Source: Caballeronia turbans
Lineage (GTDB): Bacteria; Pseudomonadota; Gammaproteobacteria; Burkholderiales; Burkholderiaceae
DNA: 64,000 nucleotides
Direction: 5' to 3'
Assembly: GCA_001544655.2 (NCBI GenBank)
Contig: FCOD02000001.1
Coordinates: 434,001 to 498,000, forward strand
In this document: positions 8,710 through 16,902 of the stretch, in pieces
Layout: each line of letters begins with the position of its first letter
Position numbering within the stretch: position 1 is the stretch's first letter
Program-made: the position numbers and the translations under genes
Notes under the pieces: generated by a model
What the model was told of the DNA's origin: nothing
Databases searched by the model: none
Seen by the model: only the letters and a program-made list of their open reading frames with translations

Positions 8710-9099
8710 TCAGATGATGGGAACGAGAATCTGCACGATGCCGACGACCGACACCAGCCACACCAGCGAACGCACGAACGGCACGCCCGCCGCGTAAAGC
8801 GGAACGTAGACGAGGCGCGCGACGAAGTACGCGAGCGCGCCGTAATGCGTGAGCGCGTTCTCGCGCCCCGTCACGTGCACGATCAGCACCGCGACCGCAA
8901 AAATCGGCAGCGTTTCGAACAAGTTCGACTGTGCGCGCATCAGCCGGCCGGAAAGCCGGCCGGGCGGCGGCGTGGCGGCATCGCGCGGGCCAGTCTGATA
9001 TTTGATGCCGACTTCGCGATTGCGCACCACGGCCGGGAGCAATACCTGCACCAGCGCGAGCACGAGCGTCCAGGCCAGCATCTTCAGTTCGAAACTCAT
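8710..9099 (-). CDS. MAPEG family membrane protein
   Basis: 129 residues with four predicted membrane helices: near 5-25, 57-77, 82-104 and 108-128. The signature Arg/Asn-containing motif RLMRAQSNLFETLPIF follows the first loop. This is the layout of bacterial MAPEG (membrane-associated eicosanoid/glutathione metabolism) proteins; most bacterial members have no tested reaction. It precedes the esterase gene on the same strand. The start at 9099 gives the expected family length. Confidence 0.88.
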   Translation of the reverse strand: MSFELKMLAWTLVLALVQVLLPAVVRNREVGIKYQTGPRDAATPPPGRLSGRLMRAQSNLFETLPIFAVAVLIVHVTGRENALTHYGALAYFVARLVYVPLYAAGVPFVRSLVWLVSVVGIVQILVPII

Positions 9100-9204
9100 G
9101 GCGTCTCCACGAATGAGAAATAGCCGGGACGGGTCGCGCCCATGATGCCATCACGATCCGCAAGCGTGTAGTCTTGAGTGCGATCCGGCCGGAGTCTTTC
9201 ATTC

Positions 9205-9600
9205 ATGCACGCGATGACCCTTCGTCTGTCCCCCGGCGACGACCTGCGCGCCGCGCTCGACCACGCATTCCGCACCCGCGCGCTCTCGGCGGCTTTCGTG
9301 CTTCAGGGAATCGGCAGCCTGAGCGTCGCCCGCTTACGCTATGCGGGCCGCGACGAAGCCGCAGAACTGCATGGCGATTTCGAAATCCTGTCGCTCGCCG
9401 GGACTTTATCGGCGCAAGGTCCGCACCTGCACATGAGCGTGTCCGACGCCGACGGCCGCGTGTGCGGCGGCCACGTCACGCCGGGCTGCATCGTGCGCAC
9501 GACGGCGGAGATCGTCGTCGCGAACCTGCCGGGCGAACGTTACACGCGCGAGCACGACGCCGCGACGGGCTTCGCGGAGCTCGTCATCCGGGCAGCGTGA
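9205..9600 (+). CDS. PPC/DUF296 domain protein
   Basis: A 131-residue single-domain protein of the PPC (plant and prokaryote conserved, DUF296) family. The fold is recognisable from RLSPGDDLRAALDHAF, the strand FEILSLAGTLS, then PHLHMSVSDADGRVCGGHV, which has the conserved His residues and glycines of the family's metal-binding region. Family members form trimers; in plants the domain accompanies AT-hook DNA-binding motifs, while the function of stand-alone bacterial copies is unsettled. ATG 9205 is chosen with GGAG at 9191-9194; an upstream start at 9178 adds nine residues with no homology-like features. It is divergent from the MAPEG gene. Confidence 0.82.
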   Translation: MHAMTLRLSPGDDLRAALDHAFRTRALSAAFVLQGIGSLSVARLRYAGRDEAAELHGDFEILSLAGTLSAQGPHLHMSVSDADGRVCGGHVTPGCIVRTTAEIVVANLPGERYTREHDAATGFAELVIRAA

Positions 9601-10435
9601 CAGCGACCGCGGGTTTCGCGCCGTCGAGCGCGAGATCGTGGCGCGCAATCATCTCGAATGCTTCGCTCGTCTCCGAATAATCCCAGCGCTCGACCGTGGT
9701 TTGGCGCGCGCCGCCGTCGCCCGCTCGCGCGTCGTGGCGAATCACGTTCACGGAATTGTCGATCGTGCCGCGCGTGCGCCACGACAGCGCCGTGCCCGCC
9801 TGCACCGCCCACATGCGGCGCGAAAGACCCGCGAAGGTATCGTGCAGCGGCAGCACGTAAGGCAGATGGATATGCCCGCCGAGAATCAGGTCCGCGCCCG
9901 CGCGCGCCCAGCGCTGCACCGCGCGCTCGCGTCCGTGCAGCAGGTTTTTTTCGTCCTGCGCGCGCGTGACGGCCACCGGCTGATGCGTGACCACGATGCG
10001 CAACTGCGCCGCGCTCGCCGTCTCGAGACGTGCGGCGACGCGCCTGATCTGCTGCATCGACACCTCGCCGTCCTTGTGACGGTAGGCGCGCGTCGTGTTC
10101 ACGCCGAGCACGAGCAGTTCGGGCGATTGAAAGCTCGGCTCGAGATCGGCGCCGAACACGCGCTGATGATTCGCATACGGATAACAGAGCCGCGCGAGCG
10201 GATCGAAGAGCGGAATGTCGTGATTGCCGGGGACGACGAGCGTCGGCGTCGCGCCGAGCGTATCGACGAACGCGCGCGCCGCATCGAACTGGTGCCTGCG
10301 GGCGCGCTGCGTGATGTCGCCCGACAGCACGACCAGATCGGGCGACAGCGCATCGGCGAGACGCAGCAGCGCCGTGACGACCTGAGGCCGCTCGGTGCCG
10401 AAATGCGTATCGGAAATCTGCAACAGCAAGGTCAT
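9584..10435 (-). CDS. Metallophosphoesterase (calcineurin-like phosphatase)
   Basis: 283 residues. All five metallophosphoesterase blocks are present in order: ISDTHFG at the N-terminus, LSGDITQ, PGNHD, VTHQP and GGHIHLPY. These supply the two-metal site, so the enzyme should be active on a phosphomonoester or diester. The start ATG (10433-10435) overlaps the stop of the upstream lipid kinase gene by four bases, so the pair is translationally coupled. A phosphatase tied to a lipid kinase suggests action on lipid or lipid-derived phosphates; that is inference. Its 3' end overlaps the end of the convergent PPC/DUF296 gene by 17 bp. Confidence 0.92.
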   Translation of the reverse strand: MTLLLQISDTHFGTERPQVVTALLRLADALSPDLVVLSGDITQRARRHQFDAARAFVDTLGATPTLVVPGNHDIPLFDPLARLCYPYANHQRVFGADLEPSFQSPELLVLGVNTTRAYRHKDGEVSMQQIRRVAARLETASAAQLRIVVTHQPVAVTRAQDEKNLLHGRERAVQRWARAGADLILGGHIHLPYVLPLHDTFAGLSRRMWAVQAGTALSWRTRGTIDNSVNVIRHDARAGDGGARQTTVERWDYSETSEAFEMIARHDLALDGAKPAVAVTLPG

Positions 10436-11418
10436 GAGCGATTCGCTTCGGCCACCGTCGGTTCGGGCTTGAGCAGAAAAAGAGGCTTGTCGGAGACGCG
10501 GAACTCCAGCGGCATCTGCAGCTTCGCAATCTCGCCGTCCATCGCGATCTTGATCGGCCGGCGCCGCTTCGACGGATGCGTCACCGTGATGCGCTCGAAC
10601 GTCAAGCTCACGACATGATCCGAATCGGACAGACGCCCCGCCGCGCCATGCAGCGACAGCCACAGATGCATGAGCCGTCCCACTGGGCGCGGCGCAATCG
10701 CGACGAGCAAGCCCTGTTCCAGCGCGCGCGCTGCGTCCGGCATGCCGATCTGCTCCATCTGCAGCCGGTTGTTGCCGACGAAGAGCGTCGACGAGCGAAT
10801 TTCGGTGGTCTTGCCTTCGTGATCGATATTCAAACGCAAATGCCGATGCGGCTTCAGCATCGTCAGGAGCGCCGACCACAGCGCGACCAGTCGGCTTCGG
10901 CCGAATTGCCGCTTGTAGATTTCGCGATCCTCGAGCAGCCGCGGATAGAGCCCGAGACTCGCGTTGACGAGAAACATGCGTCCGTTGACAAAGCCGACCT
11001 GCACCGGATAAGCGCGCGCATCGAGCAGAAGTTGCGTCGATTGTTCGAGGTCGGCGGGAATGCCGTGGTCGCGGCTGAAGTAGTTGAACGTGCCGCGCGG
11101 CAGCACGGCGAACGGACAACCGGCGTCGTGCGCCGCGTGCGCGACCGTGCAGAGCGTGCCGTCGCCGCCCGCGCCGACGAGCACGCCGTCCTGCTCGCAC
11201 GCCGCCGCGGCGGCTTCGCGCGCGATGCTCGCGAGGCGGCGCGGATCGTCGACGACGCGCAATTCGAAGCGCCGCCCCGCCGCGCCGAGTTCGCGCTCGA
11301 GCACGGTGCGTGTGGCGTCGGCCTGGTGGCGGCCCGAGCCCGCGTTCATCACGATGAAGAACGGCGCGTCGGCGGCGAGCGTCTTTTCTCTTTCGGCGGA
11401 TGCGGCGGTGGGAGTCAT
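10432..11418 (-). CDS. Diacylglycerol kinase-type lipid kinase
   Basis: 328 residues of the DAGK catalytic/YegS family. The N-terminal lobe has a FFIVMNAGSGRH nucleotide loop and the diagnostic GAGGDGT motif near residue 85. The C-terminal beta-rich lobe carries the TLFVGNNRLQMEQIG and DGEIAKLQ segments typical of the family. It should phosphorylate a lipid hydroxyl using ATP at the inner membrane face; the substrate is not visible. I start at ATG 11418, which has AAGGAG eight bases upstream; an in-frame ATG at 11460 adds 14 poorly conserved residues. It is co-transcribed with the metallophosphoesterase. Confidence 0.9.
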   Translation of the reverse strand: MTPTAASAEREKTLAADAPFFIVMNAGSGRHQADATRTVLERELGAAGRRFELRVVDDPRRLASIAREAAAAACEQDGVLVGAGGDGTLCTVAHAAHDAGCPFAVLPRGTFNYFSRDHGIPADLEQSTQLLLDARAYPVQVGFVNGRMFLVNASLGLYPRLLEDREIYKRQFGRSRLVALWSALLTMLKPHRHLRLNIDHEGKTTEIRSSTLFVGNNRLQMEQIGMPDAARALEQGLLVAIAPRPVGRLMHLWLSLHGAAGRLSDSDHVVSLTFERITVTHPSKRRRPIKIAMDGEIAKLQMPLEFRVSDKPLFLLKPEPTVAEANRS

Positions 11419-11529
11419 GGGCGGCGCTCCTTCGTTATCCGCGCGAGACGTGCACGGCAAAACAAGCTCCGTGCGTGCGCGCAGAGCCTGCCGATTATAA
11501 CGAAAGGCTTACAGCCGGACCGCCCGCGC

Positions 11530-11970
11530 TTACGTGTGCTCGCCGCGAATGTAGAACTCGAGCTGCTGAATGGTGAACTGCTGCTCCGAAATGATGTTCT
11601 TCACCAGATCCCCGATGGAGATCATGCCGACGAGCTTGCCGTTATCGATCACCGGCAAGTGGCGCATGCGCTTGTCGGTCATGAGCGCCATGCAGTCGTC
11701 GGTGGTCTGATCGGGGCGCACGTAGCGCACCTGCGAGGTCATGATGTCGCGCACGGGCGTCTGCTTCGACGCGCGGTCCATCAGGACGACTTTGCGCGCA
11801 TAGTCGCGCTCGGTCATGATGCCGACGATTTCATCGCCCTCTGTGACGATCACCGCGCCGATATGCTTGTCGGCCATCATCTTGATCGCATCGAAGACCG
11901 ATGCCGTTGCGGCAATCGTATAGACCGTCTGGTCGGGTTTCGAATTCAGAACCTGTGCGACTGTTGCCAT
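11530..11970 (-). CDS. Paired CBS-domain protein
   Basis: 146 residues made of two tandem CBS motifs. The first covers about 10-65 (HIGAVIVTEGDEIVGIMTERD) and the second about 75-130 (MRHLPVIDNGKLVGMISIGD). Such stand-alone pairs bind adenosine nucleotides and act as energy or redox sensors, but no attached enzymatic domain shows what this one controls. The T/S-D/E ends (TERD, SIGD) that contact ribose are present. It stands alone, with 111 bp to the lipid kinase start. Confidence 0.92.
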   Translation of the reverse strand: MATVAQVLNSKPDQTVYTIAATASVFDAIKMMADKHIGAVIVTEGDEIVGIMTERDYARKVVLMDRASKQTPVRDIMTSQVRYVRPDQTTDDCMALMTDKRMRHLPVIDNGKLVGMISIGDLVKNIISEQQFTIQQLEFYIRGEHT

Positions 11971-12256
11971 CGAGCGCCTCCGTTATGAGCGGGGAACGTT
12001 GTTGCGCCTGGGCGACGGGTTGTCTTGCGCCTTTGTGAGCGTAAAGCCTCGCGCGCCATGCCTTCATAGGCATTAACCCGACCATTCGAAAAAGTATAGA
12101 TCAACGACGCGACGTGGAAGGTGCGGCGTGCCGCGCGAATCAGTCTGCGTGCCGCCTGATTCGACTTCTGTTTCCGCTTCAGTTTCGTCGCCAAATGCCG
12201 CTAATCACATACACGACGGCAACGCGGCGCGATGCACCGCTTAGAGGGAGAACGAG

Positions 12257-13216
12257 GTGAGCAGTTCACAGCAGGATATCGAGCAGCGCGTGCGGCTCGC
12301 GGGCAGCAACATGTTCGAATTGCTTCTGTTCAGGCTCGGTGAGGCGCCGGGCTCGGAACAGCGCGAGCTTTACGGCATCAACGTGTTCAAGGTGCGCGAG
12401 ATTCTCGCGATGCCGACGATCACGGCCGTGGCCGGATCGAGCGGGGACATTCTCGGCGTCGCGGATATTCGCGGACAGATCATTCCTGTGATCGATCTCG
12501 CGCGCATCACCGGCTGCCGGCCGAAGAACGGGCTGAAGATCCTGCTCGTCACCGAGTTCGCACGCACGACGCAAGGCTTCGCAGTCGAGGAAGTCGACGA
12601 TATCGTGCGGCTCGAATGGAATCAGGTGCTGTCTGCCGAATCGCACTCGGGCGGCAAGACCGTGACGAGCTTCGCCCGGCTGGATGGCAACGTCGACGGC
12701 TCGCGGCTCGCGCAGGTGCTCGACGTCGAGCGCATCGTGCGCGACGTGCTGCCGTCGAAGGAAACCGATATCACCGAGGAAAATACCGGGCGGCTCACGC
12801 TCAGACCGGGCGCGCGCGTGCTAGCGGCGGACGATTCGGGCGTCGCGCGGGCGCTCATCGAGCAAAGCCTCACCGCGATGGGCGTGCCCTTCGTGATGAC
12901 CAAGACGGGACAGGAAGCGTGGAACGTGCTGGAAGCCGCGCTCAGAAAAGCGCAGAAGGAAGGCACCGAGGTCGCGGATCACATCGCGCTCGTGCTCACG
13001 GATCTGGAGATGCCCGAGATGGACGGCTTCACGCTCACGCGCCGCATCAAGGCGGAAACGGGGCTGATGCACATTCCGGTGGTGATTCACTCGTCGCTGT
13101 CGGGATCGGCGAACGAGCAGCATGTGCGCAAGGTCGGCGCAAACGCGTATGTGTCGAAGTTCGAGGCGTCGGAACTCGCCAACGTGATGCGCGGCGCGCT
13201 CGCGCACGCCGCCTGA
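12257..13216 (+). CDS. cheV: Chemotaxis coupling protein CheV (CheW-receiver)
   Basis: 319 residues. Residues 15-160 are a CheW-like coupling domain (LYGINVFKVREILAMP, VADIRGQIIPVIDL). Residues 185-315 are a receiver domain with acidic pocket AADDSG, phosphoacceptor Asp249 in VLTDLEMPEMDG, and a conserved Lys in AYVSKFEASEL. CheV couples chemoreceptors to CheA and is tuned by phosphorylation. The start is GTG 12257, with AGGGAG at 12245-12250. No other chemotaxis gene is nearby, so this is an unlinked cheV. A strong hairpin follows the stop. Confidence 0.95.
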   Translation: MSSSQQDIEQRVRLAGSNMFELLLFRLGEAPGSEQRELYGINVFKVREILAMPTITAVAGSSGDILGVADIRGQIIPVIDLARITGCRPKNGLKILLVTEFARTTQGFAVEEVDDIVRLEWNQVLSAESHSGGKTVTSFARLDGNVDGSRLAQVLDVERIVRDVLPSKETDITEENTGRLTLRPGARVLAADDSGVARALIEQSLTAMGVPFVMTKTGQEAWNVLEAALRKAQKEGTEVADHIALVLTDLEMPEMDGFTLTRRIKAETGLMHIPVVIHSSLSGSANEQHVRKVGANAYVSKFEASELANVMRGALAHAA

Positions 13217-13224
13217 AAAACGAT

Positions 13225-13272
13225 CGGCGCCCGCGCAACACGGACCTTTTGAGTCCGCGTCGGCGGGCGCCG
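13225..13272. terminator. Intergenic hairpin between convergent genes
   Basis: CGGCGCCCGC and GCGGGCGCCG form a perfect 10-bp outer stem, with an inner imperfect stem around a CTTTTGA loop. It lies between cheV and the convergent small exported protein gene. There is no T-run, so it may act as a bidirectional or factor-assisted terminator. Confidence 0.45.
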
Positions 13273-13325
13273 AAGCAGTCCTTCAGCCGATACGCCCGGC
13301 GGATAAGCCGGGCCGGCCGATTCGA

Positions 13326-13604
13326 TTAGTGACCGAAGAAGACCGATTGCGGGTTGTTGCTCGATTGCGCCGCACGGTTGCCCGATTGCGCCAGCGTGTC
13401 ACGCGAGCCGCCGAAAGCGGTAGTGTTCACGCCGTTGGCGTTTTCTTCAGCGGCGATCGCTTGTGCGCTCGGGCCTTGTTGCGACGTCGGCGCGCCGACG
13501 GCCGGACGGTAGAACGGAGCCGGGCCATAGCCGCTTGCGAAAGCGGGTGCGGCGAGCGTGGCGGAAGCGGCGATCAGGAGGGTAGCGATGAGGTTGCGTT
13601 TCAT
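13326..13604 (-). CDS. Small exported protein, Asn/Gln/Ser-rich
   Basis: 92 residues with a clear Sec signal peptide (MKRNLIATLLIAASATLAAPAFASG), probably cut after AFA at about residue 23. The mature part is about 69 residues, rich in Ala, Asn, Gln, Ser and Gly, with no Cys and no recognisable fold; it is likely disordered and periplasmic or secreted. I use ATG 13604, preceded by a GGAG; the longer frame from 13757 would bury the signal peptide. I do not recognise the family. A 300-bp untranslated region lies upstream, which points to a separately regulated gene. Confidence 0.65.
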   Translation of the reverse strand: MKRNLIATLLIAASATLAAPAFASGYGPAPFYRPAVGAPTSQQGPSAQAIAAEENANGVNTTAFGGSRDTLAQSGNRAAQSSNNPQSVFFGH

Positions 13605-13904
13605 GGTGTGCTCCAAAGACGGTTGACGTTCAATCAGAAAGCGCCGCAGCGGTCTTGCGAGAAACTGTCTGCTACGTCGATGGAATGCAGTGTATACCCC
13701 TACTATCGCTTTTTTATCCCCATAAATTTCAATACAGTTTTCGCTCTTGGCCAACAATGCGTGGCCGCACGAGCGTGCGAATCTCGCGCAGATGCCCGTG
13801 GGACATGGGAGCGAAGACCTTGCGCCGTAGGTTGGTATCGCGCGTCGTTTGCAAGGGACGAAACAATTTAATTATCGAACTAGCGTTCGATAAACGGCTT
13901 GATT
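13605..13904. other. 300-bp gap: AT-rich regulatory region
   Basis: No supported gene. It is AT-rich compared with its surroundings and should hold the promoter of the exported protein gene (minus strand) and the end of the response regulator transcript. Confidence 0.4.
13872..13893 (-). terminator. Hairpin after the response regulator gene
   Basis: TTATCGAAC and GTTCGATAA form a perfect 9-bp stem with a four-base loop, 11 bases beyond the stop of the response regulator. On the minus strand it is followed by TTAAATTG, a weak U-tract. It could be an intrinsic terminator or a palindromic operator. Confidence 0.4.
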
Positions 13905-14342
13905 TCAGTGGACGAGCCGCCCGATCAGACGAACCAGTTCGGCCGGCGGATTGCCCTTCTGGCAGTACCCGTCGAAGCCCGAGTGGACGCCCTCGGGCCG
14001 CACCAATTCCTCGCCCAGTGCCGTAAACGCGATGATCACCGCGTCGCGCGTACCGGCGATCCGGCGCAGCACGCGCGCGGTCGCGTAGCCGTCGTGCTCG
14101 GGCATCGTGATATCGAGAATGACGACGTGCGGCACCCAGCCGTTGACCGCGTGCAGCGCGTCGACGCCAGAGAGTGCGAAGCGGGTGTCGAAGCCGTCCG
14201 ATTCCAGCGCGGCGGAAAGGGCTTCGGCGCTGTAGGCGTTGTCGTCGACGACGAGAATGCGCCACGGATCGCGGTCTACGTCGACACTACGGTCCGTCCA
14301 CAGAGAGCAATGAGGGGAATGCAGGGAGACGGGCATGGGCAT
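13905..14342 (-). CDS. Single-domain response regulator (receiver only)
   Basis: About 145 residues from ATG 14342. The receiver domain starts near residue 28 (RILVVDDNAYSAE), with phosphoacceptor Asp77 in VVILDITMPEHDG, the Thr position in IIAFTALGE and the Lys in GYCQKGNPPAELV. No output domain follows, so it would act by protein-protein contact or in a phosphorelay. Start choice is uncertain: ATG 14342, ATG 14336 or TTG 14396, the last just 4 bp after the upstream stop; none has a strong ribosome site. It is co-directional with the hypothetical gene upstream. An orphan hybrid kinase lies 6 kb away at 5523, but no link is shown. Confidence 0.82.
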   Translation of the reverse strand: MPMPVSLHSPHCSLWTDRSVDVDRDPWRILVVDDNAYSAEALSAALESDGFDTRFALSGVDALHAVNGWVPHVVILDITMPEHDGYATARVLRRIAGTRDAVIIAFTALGEELVRPEGVHSGFDGYCQKGNPPAELVRLIGRLVH

Positions 14343-14399
14343 GGCACGAAAGCGACATGCTGGCTCTGACGCAGGTTTCGCGCCCGCCCGCCGCAAAGC

Positions 14400-14747
14400 T
14401 CACGCGTCGCTCTCCTTTTTGCTTTTGCGACGCTTTCCCGACGTCGTCGCTTCTGACTCGCGCAGCCGGGCATTCGCCTCGACGAGCGATGCGGCGTCGC
14501 ACTGACGCAACGCGAGATCGACTTCGCCGAGCGCGCCGAAAAGCGCCGCCTGCTCCGCTTCGTCGAGCGGCGCTGCGCCCGGTCCGGCTACTCGCTGCGC
14601 TTCCTTGTCGAGGCGCTTCAGAAGCTTGGCGCCGAAGCGGGTATCGATCACGCCCTCGCGCGCGAGCCCCGCAATCAACGACGCGAGCCGGACGAGCCCG
14701 CCCGCCGTGGTTTGCGTTGCTCCGTCCAGATCGTCACGGTCTTCCAC
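14400..14747 (-). CDS. Conserved-looking hypothetical protein, upstream of response regulator
   Basis: 115 residues, soluble, Ala/Leu/Glu-rich and probably all-helical, ending in a basic tail (GKRRKSKKESDA). I start at GTG 14747 because GAGGAGAAGG sits directly upstream with ideal spacing; the ATG at 14861 would add 38 residues of Arg-rich, unlikely protein. The stop lies 57 bp before my preferred response regulator start, and only 3 bases before a TTG alternative, so co-transcription is likely. I do not recognise a family. Confidence 0.55.
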   Translation of the reverse strand: MEDRDDLDGATQTTAGGLVRLASLIAGLAREGVIDTRFGAKLLKRLDKEAQRVAGPGAAPLDEAEQAALFGALGEVDLALRQCDAASLVEANARLRESEATTSGKRRKSKKESDA

Positions 14748-15036
14748 TGCCTTCTCCTCAGGTGGGCACGCGAGCCCGCGCGCGCGGCCGACTCGATGCG
14801 AGGCGCCGCGCGAGCGCCCCTCTTGCGTGGCGCGATGATACGCCGACAAAATGACAGCCATATTTGCACGAACCGAGGTGCCGGTGGCGATTGTTTCACT
14901 CCTGGTTTGCGCATTACGATCGCGATCCGGGGCGCGACCAATGGCACACTAGCGCGTGGCGCCGCGCATATGCAGAGCGTCGAGGCCGCATCGTCAGCGG
15001 ACGCGCCGCATCCCCAGAATGCAACCGAATGCCCGC

Positions 15037-16059
15037 ATGAATCCCGCTACCCTGCAAAGACCGCCCTACGGCTCCGATTTTTCCGGGCTCGTCTGCGGCT
15101 TCCGGTTTCATGTCGATCGCCCCGGCGAGCCGATCGATGCCGAAGCCGCGAGCCAATGGCTCGCCCGCGACGACACCACCCGGGAATTCGTCTGGCTGCA
15201 CTTCGATCTCGCGAACAGTGCGTGCGAGCGCTGGATGCGCGGACGCCTCGGTCTGCCCGACGCATTCTTCGAGACGCTCAACGAAGGCTCGCACTCGACG
15301 CGCATCGAACATCAGGAAGGCGCGCTGTTGGCCGTCATCAACGATGTGATGTTCAACTTCGAGCTGACGCCCTCGGAGATCGCGACGCTGTGGGTCTATA
15401 CGCATCAGAAGCTGCTCGTCACGGCGCGCCTCAAGCCATTGCGTTCGGTCGACTCGCTGCGCGAGTCGGTGAGGCGCGGCGAGCTTTTTCGCTCGCCCGC
15501 CGAACTCCTCGCGCATCTGCTGCGCGATCAGGCGGATCTGCTCGTGCATATCGTGCGGCGCACGAGCGTCGAGGTCGATGGCATCGAGGATCGTTTTCTT
15601 TCGATGCGCGGCGCGGCGACCCGCACCGATCTCGGCGGCCTGCGGCGCGTGCTCGTGCGGCTGCAGCGTCTGCTCGCCCCCGAGCCCGGCTCCGTGTTCC
15701 GCCTGCTCGCGCGGCCACCGCGCTGGCTGCACTCGCAGGACATTCAGGACCTGCGTGACGCGACCGAAGAGTTCTCGCTCGTGCTCAACGATCTCGCCGG
15801 ACTCGTCGAGCGCATCAAGCTCCTGCAGGAAGAGGTCGCGACGCGCATGGACGAGCAAAGCAACCGCACGCTCTTCACGCTCACGCTCGTCACCGTGCTC
15901 GCCTTGCCGATCAACATCGTCGCGGGCTTCTTCGGCATGAACGTGGGCGGCATTCCGCTCGCGGAGAATCATCACGGCTTCTGGCTGCTGGTCGCGATCG
16001 TCGCGACGTTCACCGTGCTCGCCGGATGGTGGGCGTTCCGCCGCCGCCGCGATATGTAG
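15037..16059 (+). CDS. CorA/ZntB-type divalent metal transporter
   Basis: 340 residues with the CorA plan. A long cytoplasmic alpha/beta funnel domain covers residues 1-265. Two C-terminal membrane helices follow (near 275-297 and 312-330), with the selectivity motif GMN in FFGMNVGGIP between them. The GMN followed by VGG rather than the MPE loop of classical CorA, and the acidic funnel, are closer to ZntB/CorA-II transporters, so zinc or magnesium are both possible. It ends with a basic RRRR tail, usual for the family. Upstream starts at 15019 and 14956 exist; I chose ATG 15037 for family length, without a strong ribosome site. Confidence 0.88.
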   Translation: MNPATLQRPPYGSDFSGLVCGFRFHVDRPGEPIDAEAASQWLARDDTTREFVWLHFDLANSACERWMRGRLGLPDAFFETLNEGSHSTRIEHQEGALLAVINDVMFNFELTPSEIATLWVYTHQKLLVTARLKPLRSVDSLRESVRRGELFRSPAELLAHLLRDQADLLVHIVRRTSVEVDGIEDRFLSMRGAATRTDLGGLRRVLVRLQRLLAPEPGSVFRLLARPPRWLHSQDIQDLRDATEEFSLVLNDLAGLVERIKLLQEEVATRMDEQSNRTLFTLTLVTVLALPINIVAGFFGMNVGGIPLAENHHGFWLLVAIVATFTVLAGWWAFRRRRDM

Positions 16060-16133
16060 CACAACGGCCAGGCACGATCGATGCAATGTCTTTCCGATGG
16101 AGGCGCATACCTCGTAAAACGTCGGAGGACATC

Positions 16134-16313
16134 ATGGACAAGAACCGCATCGAAGGCACGGCTCGTCAGATGAAGGGCATCGTTCGCGAAGCCGTCGGCA
16201 AGGCAACCGGAAGCCGCAGCACGCAAATGCGCGGCACCGCCGAAAAGATGGCGGGCAAGGTGCAGGCAAAGCTCGGCGCGGCAGCCGATGCCGTACGGCG
16301 CATCAAGAAGTAA
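16134..16313 (+). CDS. CsbD-family stress protein
   Basis: 59 residues: MDKNRIEGTARQMKG and GTAEKMAGKVQAK are the two halves of the CsbD-like repeat. These small hydrophilic helical proteins are induced by general stress in many bacteria; the molecular function is unknown. GGAGG at 16124-16128 sets the ATG at 16134. It lies 74 bp after the CorA-type gene and may have its own promoter. Confidence 0.9.
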   Translation: MDKNRIEGTARQMKGIVREAVGKATGSRSTQMRGTAEKMAGKVQAKLGAAADAVRRIKK

Positions 16314-16335
16314 CCGCCACGCCGCTTGCTGCACG

Positions 16336-16803
16336 TCAGAAGCCCAGGTCGCTCAGGCTCGGATGCTCGTCGGGCCGGCGGCCGAGCGGCCAGTGATATT
16401 TGCGATCCGCTTCCTTGATCGGCAAATCGTTGATCGAGGCATGGCGATGCGTCATCAGTCCCGCTTCGTTGAATTCCCAGTTCTCGTTGCCGAAGCTGCG
16501 ATACCAGTTATTGGCATCGTCATGCCATTCATAGGCGAAGCGCACCGCAATGCGGTTACCCTTGTACGCCCACAACTCCTTGATCAGGCGATAGTCGAGT
16601 TCGCGCGCCCACTTGCGCCGCAGGAACGCGACCACTTCTTCGCGCCCGTTCGCGAACTCCGCGCGATTGCGCCAGCGCGTGTCCACGCTGTACGCGAGCG
16701 AGACGCGCTCGGGCTCGCGCGTGTTCCAGGCATCTTCGGCGAGACGGACTTTGAGCTTGGCAGATTCTTCATCGAACGGGGGAAACGGCGGCTTGGATTC
16801 CAT
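16336..16803 (-). CDS. DUF1348 (NTF2-like) protein
   Basis: 155 residues of the DUF1348 family, an NTF2/SnoaL-like cone fold. Signature segments are [49 protein letters not shown] and [21 protein letters not shown]. Family reaction is unknown. It is divergently transcribed from the TetR gene across a 99-bp gap with two copies of the same palindrome, so it is almost certainly the regulated target of that repressor. Confidence 0.92.
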   Translation of the reverse strand: MESKPPFPPFDEESAKLKVRLAEDAWNTREPERVSLAYSVDTRWRNRAEFANGREEVVAFLRRKWARELDYRLIKELWAYKGNRIAVRFAYEWHDDANNWYRSFGNENWEFNEAGLMTHRHASINDLPIKEADRKYHWPLGRRPDEHPSLSDLGF

Positions 16804-16837
16804 GGCGAGTCCTCTTCCTTGTCAAGCGATGCGATAG

Positions 16838-16855
16838 GTAGACAGGTCTGTCTAC
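16838..16855. promoter_or_regulatory. Probable TetR operator 1
   Basis: GTAGACAGGTCTGTCTAC is a perfect 18-bp palindrome, 35 bp upstream of the DUF1348 start. It shares the GTAGAC-N6-GTCTAC core with the second site at 16875-16892. Confidence 0.75.
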
Positions 16856-16874
16856 TGAGCGCACTCTAGCGCAG

Positions 16875-16892
16875 GTAGACGAACCTGTCTAC
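16875..16892. promoter_or_regulatory. Probable TetR operator 2
   Basis: GTAGACGAACCTGTCTAC has the same GTAGAC-N6-GTCTAC arms as the first site, offset 37 bp, and ends 10 bases before the tetR ATG. It fits an autoregulatory operator. Confidence 0.75.
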
Positions 16893-16902
16893 AATCGACT
16901 GC

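Noticed and set aside
12622-13207. Long antisense open frames across cheV
   Set aside because: High-GC shadow frames; composition is Arg/Ala/His-rich and the plus-strand CheV is complete with all motifs.
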